64,000 nt of DNA from Piezodorus guildinii (taxonomy: Eukaryota > Arthropoda > Insecta > Hemiptera > Pentatomidae). The position numbers and the translations under genes are program-made. The stretch covers positions 24,456,192 to 24,520,191 of the forward strand of contig CM041298.1 in the NCBI GenBank assembly GCA_023052935.1, written 5' to 3'. The notes under the pieces are model-generated. The model saw only the letters and a program-made list of their open reading frames with translations, was not told where the DNA came from and made no database searches. Every line of letters begins with the position of its first letter. Within the stretch, counting starts at the first letter, position 1. Positions 56,331 through 64,000 of this stretch are shown here, in pieces.

Positions 56331-57194
56331 TTACAATAATCCTACATTTTTTTTTTCGTACTGTGGAATATATTATTAATTTGAGTTTTTATATTTATAG
56401 TATTTTTATTTCATATCAATATCAATGATAATATTTATGCAAAAGCTACATTTGGTATTTTTTTGTCTAAGGAGTTTTTTCCCACCTGGTATCTGCCTCT
56501 TAGAAGGAATAATAATTCATCTGACCATTATGAAGACAAAACCGAAAGCACTAGAACTAGAGTGGAAAGGAGGAAAGGGGTAATACCTAGATATCTGTCA
56601 CTGGATTTTTACTACTGGAAATAAATCTGGTATAAACAAGAGTTTTATAGAGGAAATAAAACCAGGGGACAAAGGTGCTTCCTCTCAAGGCGGGGTCTTA
56701 TTTCAAATTAATTTAATCTCGGGAGCGGGGCCCGGAAGGCGTGCCAATAAATCCTAGCTACAGCCAACAGTCCTTTCCACTTCTTGGTCCTTCCCTTTAG
56801 CCTCAGAATCCAAGGATTCAGCTCCTTAGACTCTTCTCCTTCCCCCCTCTTTACATTCAGCATCCAAGGATATACTTCTGCAATTGGAGGAGTGTAGAGC
56901 TCGGTTATCTCTTCAGCTGGGGAGTATCGTTTCAAGAAAATGCTTTCAGAGGAAGCAAAAAAGGATCTGCTAAAAATAGCCTTTAGGTTGTAAAATAAGT
57001 TTGGTGAATTGTATAAAAGAATCAGATTCTTTTAAATATTTTTAATAAATTATATTCTGCGTTTTCACGTGTCGTAGATTGAGGTCTGAGACCAATGCTT
57101 GAATTTCTTGAACGGTTGAAGTTCTGAACCATTCAAACAACTTGGGGATGGTGCTTTCCCCTCAGGCACCATCGCCAATGAAAATTTTCTCGAC
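56331..57194. other. Unassigned; G/C-richer block with one short frame
   Basis: A 75-codon minus-strand frame (56,708-56,935) contains EVYPWMLNVKRGEGEESKEL and NPWILRLKGRTKKWKGLLAV, possibly an internal duplication. No known motif; base composition is higher in G+C than the neighbours. Confidence 0.35.
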
Positions 57195-58820
57195 CGTCGC
57201 ACAGTGGAAAATATGACCGATGTAGATGGACAAAATTCTGAAACTTGTCCATATTTAACTTTTTGGGTCCCAGATTAAGGAAAAAAATTATAAAAACTAG
57301 TTAATTGTTCTCCACGCTATTGTGAAGCGAGCTGAGCTGGACCCAGGAGAAACCATCTACACCAGGATGACCCAGGTAATGCCATACGCAGATGATGTGG
57401 TGATCATTGGAAGATCCCTAGCTAGTGTGAGAGGCGAGTTCACAAAGCTTGATATAGAAGCAAGGCGTGTGGGTCTTAGAGTTAATGAGAGTAAAACCAA
57501 GGTAATGGCATGCAGAAGGAAGAAGCCAATGCACTCTCAACGTACATGTGTCATCAGGGATTACACGCTGGAAGTGGTTAACAGTTTTAGCTACCTCGGG
57601 GCCCGTATCAATGAAGATGCTGATGAGGATGAGGAGATAAGAGCAAGATTGGCGGCTGGGAATAAAGCATATTTTGCTCTTATCAAGCTATTCAAAAGTA
57701 GATTGCTGAGCAGGACCACTAAAATTAGGCTATACAAGACGCTTGTTAGACCAGTGACAACATATGGATGTGAGACATGGACGTTTAACAAGACAATGTT
57801 CTTAGACGGATCTTCGGACCAGTCCAAGAGTCAGGAAGATGGAGGATTAGGACAAACAAGGAAGTATATCGGCTATATCAGGAATTAGCAGTGTCCATGT
57901 TCGTAAAGATCCAGCGTCTTAAATGGCCAGGCCATGTTCTCAGGATGGAAGATTCAAGAGCAGGCAAAAGATTATATATGCATGACCCTGATGGAGTGCG
58001 CCCGAGAGGAAGACCCAAGACCAGATGGTGGGACAATGTAAGCGGTGACCTCCGAAAGCTAGGAATAACGATAACAATGGCAGAAGATAGAGCACAGTGG
58101 GAAGGGCTGGTTGAGCAGGCCAAGGACATGCGTCTGTTGTGCCAGTAGAAGAAGAAGAAGTTAATTTTTTTGCGAGCGCAGAGTGGTCAAACATCAAATT
58201 TATTTGCTAAAAACTAAAACTTCCCGACATTTTACGTTTGGAGTCCCACAATACGGGAAAAATAAAACAAAAAACTAATTATGGCTCGGAGTTGCGTAAA
58301 ACTGCTAATATATGTATTTTATATTATTTAGGAAATTCTTCAAATTATAGATTGTAAAACTTTTGATTCGAAGTGTTGTGTCTGAAAAAATTATGTATCA
58401 CCCAAAACAAAAAATTCTTTGTAATATTTAAAGACTAGAAGGATTGATGAAACAAATCCTACCAACAAAAATCCTTGGGGTAATTTTGGGGTTATATAGT
58501 TTTTCGTTATTGAATAGGGGCATACATTTACAAATCGCTAAATTAACTCTACAGGTAGATTGCAATGTATATTCAATAACGAGTGAGGAAATATAATGTG
58601 TTACATGTCTCAGCAATGTCTATTGCTAAATAAAAGCAAAAAGACTTTGTGTTACATAAAACTTGAACGTAATAAATGGCCATCGAATAAAGATAATCCC
58701 ATTGCCGGTTAATAGGCACTTGTGCGAGCAGGGATGATTCACTCATTTACTATTTATTTTTAAAGACGGTATGTCGGGAAATGTTAGTATTAAGGGTCTT
58801 GCCATGTGAATCACTGGAAA
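57195..58820 (+). repeat. Dispersed repeat (Rep-B), copy 2, with LINE inside
   Basis: Rep-B at 57,195-57,306 and 58,159-58,820, matching 38,333-38,740. The split is the RTE-like insertion. An additional ~300 bp (58,215-58,500) is absent from copy 1, so it is either a further insertion here or a deletion there. Confidence 0.75.
57307..58158 (+). mobile_element. RTE-like LINE, 5'-truncated, with 8-bp TSD
   Basis: Frame 57,322-57,888 begins just before motif C (MPYADDVVIIG) and continues SKTKVMACRRKK, FSYLGARINEDADEDEEIRA and RPVTTYGCETWTFNK. A frameshift at about 57,790 moves the rest (RLKWPGHVLRMEDS, RPRGRPKTRWWDNVSGDLRK) to another frame ending at 58,148. This order is diagnostic of RTE-like LINEs. 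The tail is (GAA)n. AGTTAATT flanks both ends (57,299-57,306; 58,159-58,166). A different subfamily from LINE-R. Confidence 0.92.
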
Positions 58821-59071
58821 ATTCCAAACTTTTGACTTGACTTTTGTCCACCTAAGTTGGTGATTTTGCCCAGCGGATTTTCCTTTTAGGAAATAAGAAA
58901 TCATTAAATCTTAAAAAAGCAATATTTTCGAAATTTATTTTTTCTCAACTATTTTGAGCTAGCAAAATACCACTTAAAGTTAATGAACCTCGGTTGAAAC
59001 TAATGTTTAAAAAAAAAAAATAATAATTACTGTTTTGCCCACGCCAGATTTTACACATGTATATTTTTATT
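58821..59071. other. Spacer with Rep-A terminus
   Basis: Mostly unassigned; GTTTTGCCCACGCCAGATTT at 59,032-59,051 is a Rep-A 3' end. Confidence 0.4.
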
Positions 59072-60275
59072 TATTTTTTATATATATTTTATTGATATTT
59101 ACCACTGTATAATATTATACATAAGTAAATATGCTGATAGAAGATAGTGCACATGAAAAACATGAAGAGAAACTGCCCATTGGCAGCATTCTAGTAGTCA
59201 ATCTAAACAAGAAGGTTTCGAGGCCATTTTCTCTTCAGGCGCCTCGGTGGATTATCAGGAATTGAAGGGGAAGCAAGCATTGAAATTAGTGGATTAGAGT
59301 GGCAATGGAGTTTGTCATGGATGGATTGATACCTGGTACGGGCCAAATTAGCTACATATGGAACATCGAGGTCTTTATGATATCGCAATAATTTTATTTT
59401 TACACGAAAGCCTGTACCTCAATCTACTTTTCTACATAATTTCCATGAATTTTCTTCATTATATACGTTGTTTACTGAGTGTTTAAGATGCCTACGACAA
59501 TCGTGAGTTCCACTGATTGTGAAGTACGGGCTGTTATACGATTTCTTAGTGCTAAAGGCGTAAAACAGATCGATCATTTATCGTGAGATCGTTGAAGTTT
59601 ACATACAAAACATTATGAGTGATGGAATGGTAAGGAAATGGGTGAGAACATTTAAAGATGGCCGCACAAATGTGCATGATGAAGAACGGAGTGGACGTCC
59701 GTATTGATAGTGGAGTTTCTGCCTCGTAATGAGACAATCAATGCAGCGTCTTATTGTGAGACATTGAAAAATCTGCGTCGTGCAATCCAGAATAAAAGAC
59801 GTGGCAAGTTGAGTAAGGGTATCGTTTTGATGCATGACAATTCCCGTCCACATGTGGCTAATCGGACCAAAGATCTCATCAAATCATTTAAATGGGAAAC
59901 TCTAGATCACCCTCCATACACCCCTGATCTGGCGCCCAGCGACTACCCTTTGTTCCTGCACTTGAAGAAACACCTGGGTCAAAATCGGTCCCAAGACAAT
60001 AACGAAGTCAAAAATTATGTGATGCAGTGGTTAACAAGTCAGGAGGCAGAATTTTTTGAGGAGGGTATTCTGCGTTATGGCAAGTGCCTCAAAATTCATG
60101 GAAATTATGTAGAAAACTAAATTTAGGTACAGGCTTTCATGTAAAAATAAAATTATTGCGATATCTTTTATCGGTACTTACTTAAAAAACATGCCTCGTA
60201 AATGAGTCTTTTGTAAGTGAAAGGTTAGAGCGTCTATCTGGTAAGTGTTGGAGTAGTTGAAAACGGCGACACATA
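59072..60275 (-). mobile_element. LINE-J1 copy split by a mariner-like element
   Basis: LINE-J1 3' sequence at 59,072-59,382 (C-terminal SIPDNPPRRLKRKWPRNLLV) and more upstream sequence at 60,185-60,275 (GTTAGAGCGTCTATCTGGTA). The mariner-like element at 59,383-60,161 lies between; about 130 bp of LINE are also missing. Confidence 0.85.
59383..60161 (+). mobile_element. Mariner-like element, internally deleted (family 2)
   Basis: Inverted ends TCGCAATAATTTTATTTTTA and complement, flanked by TA on each side (59,381-59,382; 60,162-60,163). An N-terminal HTH remnant (CEVRAVIRFLSAKGVKQI, ~59,520) is frameshifted. After a large deletion the frame 59,704-60,120 gives VEFLPRNETINAASYCETLK, MHDNSRPHVA with the second catalytic Asp, and HPPYTPDLAPSDYPLFLHLK with the third Asp, 34 residues later (DD34D). 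The first Asp is lost. The C-terminal half of the transposase frame is otherwise intact to its stop. Confidence 0.9.
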
Positions 60276-60960
60276 CATATAAACGATTAATTCTGATTTT
60301 TTCATTTTTATTACTAGTCCATAAAGTTGCTACACTTATTTATCATGAAATGGGGATTGAAAAGATTATATTATCGGTCATATACTATTAATTTTAGGCT
60401 ATTCTGTCGGTAAAAAAAAAAAAAAAAAAATGAAACGGAATAAGATGTTGAAATGTTAAAAAGGAGTAAATTATATTACTGATTCTAAACTAAAATAAAA
60501 ACAATGAAAAGACAAAAGAATCAACAATGCGGCAGCATGCACGTTTATCTCAATGTGAGCGAAATCAGTAGCTAGGTAACACAATAGCTGTGGCTGCTAA
60601 GTATTGTACCTATATCTCCACGGTCAAAGGCTAGGCGTTCCGTATTGTTTCGCCTGTCAGTTCCACAACTGTTTTGTATTTCATATTCTATACGTCGTCA
60701 CATACTCGCTTTTCCGTTCCCTCAAAGAGAAACAACAATGTATTTTTTTATCCACACATTCTGTATAAACATAAAATCATCTATAAAAAGGTATTCAGGT
60801 ATTGAATACTAAGTAAAAAAAATAAAGTGCGGGCATTACCACTTTCAAATACCTTCCCTTTTGAAATCAAGTTTTATATTTAGAACTAGAATAAAATAGA
60901 TTATGTCTTTGGGGTATTCCCCCTACAAATAGAGCCTGACTTGGCTATTCACAATACTTT
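60276..60960. other. Unassigned DNA with a Rep-A end
   Basis: Minus-orientation Rep-A terminus at about 60,825-60,890 (AAGTGCGGGCATTACCACTT). The rest, including a more G/C-rich patch at 60,520-60,720, shows no gene. Confidence 0.4.
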
Positions 60961-60974
60961 TTTTTTTTTTTTTA

Positions 60975-61290
60975 AGTTATATACATATTTAAATAAAAAT
61001 AAATCAACAGCTTTTTTTTCTTCTAATATAGTTGAGATAAAAAAAAAAAAAGATACATATGTTTTTGAAATAATAATACATTTGTTTAAAAAAAAAAAAA
61101 AAATAACAATAAAAAAAAATAAAATACTTATGGTTTTAAAATAATAATACATCTGTTTAAAAAAATTAAATAAATAAATATATTGATAAGGATAAATTAA
61201 CAGCTTTTTTTTCAATATAGTAGAGATAAAATAATAATAAAATACATATGTTTTCAATAATAATAATAATGATAATACATAAATAAATAA
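60975..61290. repeat. Duplicated A/T-rich segment
   Basis: The order AACAGCTTTTTTTTC, ATATAGT, GAGATAAA, ATACATATGTTTT, AATAATAATA occurs twice, at about 61,005-61,082 and 61,198-61,272. Low complexity. Confidence 0.6.
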
Positions 61291-61304
61291 ATTAATAATA
61301 ATAC

Positions 61305-61750
61305 ATAAGACCGATATGGACTTACGGAGTAGAGCTATGGGGCTCTACTAAACCATCGAATTCCTCTCGTATCCAATCCTTACAATCCAAAATCCTTCGG
61401 AAAATCCTCAATGCTCCTTATTTTGTCACAAACACACTCATTCATAAAGACCTTAATATTCCATATGTTGCTGACTTAGCCCGAACCAGGTACTTCCATG
61501 AAAAGCTCCATTCCCACTACAATCCATTAGTTTCAATCCTTGCTTCCTCTTCAATCCCTGATAATCCTCTGAGGCGTCTGAAAAGAAGATGGCCACGGGA
61601 CCTTCTAGTTTAGAGTGTTTTTAGAGTGCTGCCACTGGGTAGTGTCTCTACATGTATTTCATGACAGTTTTACATATCACCATCACATTTACTAGATGTA
61701 TTTTTATTTAATACAGTTGTAAATATCAATAAATATGTTTAAAAAAAAAA
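61305..61750 (+). mobile_element. LINE-J1 copy, 3' end, plus strand
   Basis: Reads WTYGVELWGSTKPSNSSRIQ-like from 61,315, then LRKILNAPYFVTNTLIHKDL, SSIPDNPLRRLKRRWPRDLL and a stop near 61,612. The untranslated region ends CAATAAATATGTTT plus A-run. The only plus-strand copy of this family in the window and one of the least damaged. Confidence 0.9.
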
Positions 61751-62276
61751 TGTATATATTTACCTGTTTTTTATCATCGTTAACAAGATAATAAAGTTAT
61801 TTTTTTAGAATCAGCAAAATTAAAGGTACTTTAGAGGAAGAAAATTTAAAATATCGGCATTTAAGTCCTGTCAAACCATTTTTATCCAAATGAAACCTAA
61901 ATGATATTAAAGCGCATTAAATTTTACATCGATATAGCGAGTTTAATAAAAATCGTCGGAACCGTTTTTGAGAAAATCGAAAAAAGGTGTAAAATTCATG
62001 GCATAAAGTGGCTCTTCTGGTAAGCTCATTTTGATGAAAAAAGTTTTGTCACGTCTCGGGCGTATAATTGTCTTAAATATGAAATTTCAGTTTCATAGGA
62101 CTTACCGTTTCCGCCCGGGAGTTACCACACACACACACACACAGACTTTTTTGCGGGACTTGGTTATTTGGACTCAGGGGACCCTAAAACGTGTATTTCC
62201 GTTGAAAACTGGAATTCGAAAATTTTCACGATCGCAATACTTCCCCTTACTATATATAGTAAGTGAAAGTAATAAG
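61751..62276 (-). repeat. Rep-A copy, 5' part
   Basis: Minus orientation, from the TTTACCTGTTTTTTATCATC region to the 5' terminus CTATATATAGTAAGTGAAAG. The 3' third is missing; (CA)n is 7-8 units. Confidence 0.9.
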
Positions 62277-62884
62277 ATATATATCGAGTTTTAAACGTTG
62301 AGAAAAAATATTTCTTAAACTATTTTGACTTCAAGCATACCCGATTGGGTTCTTTGAGAGGTCGTTCGAGCGAAAATGCCAAGATTCTTCTCCGCTAATA
62401 AAGCAATTTAGTCACGACGGAACTGAGATGAGAAACAATTGGGGATATAAAGAGTGCGAGGGGTGAATCCCAAGCAGCCATCACCTTAAGGGGGTCTGAA
62501 AAAAGGAAGCCAGGTCCGCCTGCTTCGGAGAGAATAATGGAAAGCAACAGAAACAATAACGGAATATCGTCGTGGAATGAGGAAAATATTCAGCGACAAA
62601 ATCTGGTACAGGGAAAAAAAAAAATATATTTATTTTAGGAATATTAGTGTATCGTTATGTTACGGGATCGGCGAAGACCATTTTGCTTTTTATTTAAATT
62701 GCTTACAATTTACAAGTGTATCTATAAGTTGGAGTCCTGCAAATCTGGGAGTCTGGGAGGACAACCAAACTAAGAGGCGTCAAAAAGACAACAAAAAAGT
62801 AGATAAATCCCATCAGCGGAAACCGAAACAAAGAAGTGGATTGAGGAGAATTATGATGGTCGTACCAACTTAGCATATATATAA
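62277..62884. other. Unassigned; possible coding-like patch
   Basis: 62,380-62,600 is G/C-richer; a 98-codon frame spans 62,577-62,873 (ends SHQRKPKQRSGLRRIMMVVP) without a recognisable domain. Not called as a gene. Confidence 0.35.
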
Positions 62885-62896
62885 TAAATAATATAA

Positions 62897-63685
62897 TAAT
62901 AATAGGCTTTCTGAACCCGAGGGTTCGATGCCGATACCACCAAAGTCTGCCTACACAGACTCGTCCAATGTTCACCGTTCAAGCCCAAGCCCCTGAGATC
63001 AGCCTTAACGCAATCCTCCCATCGACGCTTCGGCCTGCCATTCGGACGCCTACCAGTCGGTTCAGCGAATACCAACTTTCTTGGAATCCGTTCCTCGCCA
63101 AGACCAGCCTCTTTACGCGCCCATTTGAGTCTCCGCTATCCTATAAACTCAATAATATTCACAGTATACAAGTTATCATTGAACCTAAGTACTTATTTTC
63201 TGTACGAGTTCAAAAGTATGCCCTGATATATCGCCACCAAGATCGCCACCGTTTCTGCTACTAATCATATATTTCGTCTTATCGGTATTTAATTCGAGTC
63301 CTATTTCTTTATCGGTTTTTATCAAAACACTTGTATTTAGTTGTATGGTTTCCGTGTCTTCACCTAGCAGTACCAAATCATCGGCATACCCCAAAATCGG
63401 AATCTTGTCACCCATATTAAAGCCTTTCTCGGTACACAACACCTTTTCTATGACATATTCTAAAGCTATATAAAATAAAACAGGTGCAAGGGAGTCACCC
63501 TGTTTCAAACCCGATCGCACCTCAAATCTCTCGGAGTAATTATGACCGATTCTAACTTTTTGGAATGTTTTCGACAAACACATCTCAACTAGGTTTACTA
63601 ACTTTCTAGGTATTCCCAGTTCAATCATGATGTTATATAGCTTCTGGCGGTCTATTGAATCATAAGTCTTTTTAAAATCGATATA
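62897..63685 (-). mobile_element. LINE-R copy, internally deleted, with TSD
   Basis: On the minus strand: motif A YIDFKKTYDSIDRQKL, GIPRKLVNLVEMCLSKTFQK, motif B GLKQGDSLAPVLFYIALEYV, motif C GYADDLVLLGEDTETI, to FELVQ. Then about 300 bp present in the 31-kb copy are missing. It resumes with the terminal FAEPTGRRPNGRPKRRWEDC region, hairpin (62,912-62,927) and (TTA)n tail. TAAATAATATAA is on both sides (62,885-62,896; 63,686-63,697). This copy supplies motif A, absent from the 31-kb copy. Confidence 0.92.
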
Positions 63686-63869
63686 TAAATAATATAAATA
63701 ATTAATCACAAAAAATTCGAAATATGTCAACTACCTCTAACTATACAGCATATAAACGAGGGAGGATTGCTTAGCTCACCAACAAGCTTTTGTTGACAAT
63801 AAGATACAACGTTTTAAAAAAATAGCTCTAAAAGATTCAAAATAATCAATTAAACGAGTCAAAATGTTA

Positions 63870-64000
63870 AAAGATGTACAATCATACCAAGCAAACTTTT
63901 CTCACAACGCACAAAGTTAATTCTCGACAAAACCCTCATCCGCAATGTTCTGACATATGGTTCTGAGACATGGACCACTACAAAGGTAAATAAGAGAGAC
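63870..64000 (+). mobile_element. RTE-like LINE fragment, runs off the window
   Basis: The plus strand reads SKLFSQRTKLILDKTLIRNV then LTYGSETWTTTKVNKRD, the post-reverse-transcriptase region of RTE-like LINEs. It is not LINE-R. The coding frame is open at the right edge, so the element continues outside. Confidence 0.8.

Overview
The window looks like gene-poor, AT-rich nuclear DNA of an arthropod, most likely an insect. Evidence: Jockey-, RTE- and CR1-group LINEs, Tc1/mariner transposons, a Ty3/gypsy element with a tRNA-Trp-type primer site, tRNA-derived SINEs, long (TA)n/(GT)n microsatellites, and one short reading frame bounded by spliceosomal splice signals. Nothing bacterial, organellar or viral is evident. 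I cannot name the species.

Almost everything supportable is mobile DNA or its debris. The dominant component is a noncoding repeat, called Rep-A here: about 0.85-1 kb when complete, with at least 25 pieces in both orientations (2.4 kb to 62.3 kb), together more than 10 kb. It starts near ACTTTCACTTACCT, carries a (GT)n tract of variable length, and ends near AGGTAAGTGAAAGT followed by a conserved G/C-rich stretch and a T-run. Other elements are nested in it, often with clean target-site duplications (TSDs). Four unrelated insertions hit the same ~26 bp of it.

Layout. 0-2.4 kb: Tc1 remnant and microsatellites. 2.4-5.4 kb: Rep-A containing a LINE fragment and a Gypsy element reduced to two LTRs plus integrase. 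5.5-6.6 kb: AT-rich repeat with a hairpin motif. 7.4-10.2 kb: Jockey fragment split by a 2.2-kb foldback element with tandem repeats in its arms and a nine-unit 109-bp array in its centre. 11-24 kb: Rep-A, Jockey fragments, one SINE, and an inverted duplication (19.8/23.3 kb). 24.8-28.6 kb: head-to-head pair of one LINE family; the plus copy keeps an uninterrupted reverse transcriptase frame. 28.6-31.8 kb: Tc1 remnant, Rep-A, RTE-like LINE. 32-38 kb: tandem Rep-A, LINE remnants, mariner, two SINE families. 38-45 kb: AT-rich DNA, a Jockey copy in Rep-A, and the only host-exon candidate (43,310-43,464). 45-53 kb: Rep-A cluster with SINE, mariner and LINE insertions. 53-58.8 kb: long decayed Jockey element and an RTE-like LINE inside another repeat. 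59-64 kb: mariner inside Jockey debris, more Rep-A, RTE-like fragments, one running off the window end.

LINEs supply reverse transcriptase that SINEs of the same genome usually borrow. The Tc1, mariner, Gypsy and most LINE copies here are internally deleted, truncated or carry stops. The LINE frame at 26.8-28.2 kb lacks its endonuclease. I infer that the window itself encodes no complete autonomous element. Boundaries given without a TSD are approximate to tens of bases, and family names (Rep-A, LINE-C, LINE-J1, LINE-J2, LINE-R, SINE-1/2/3) are local labels.
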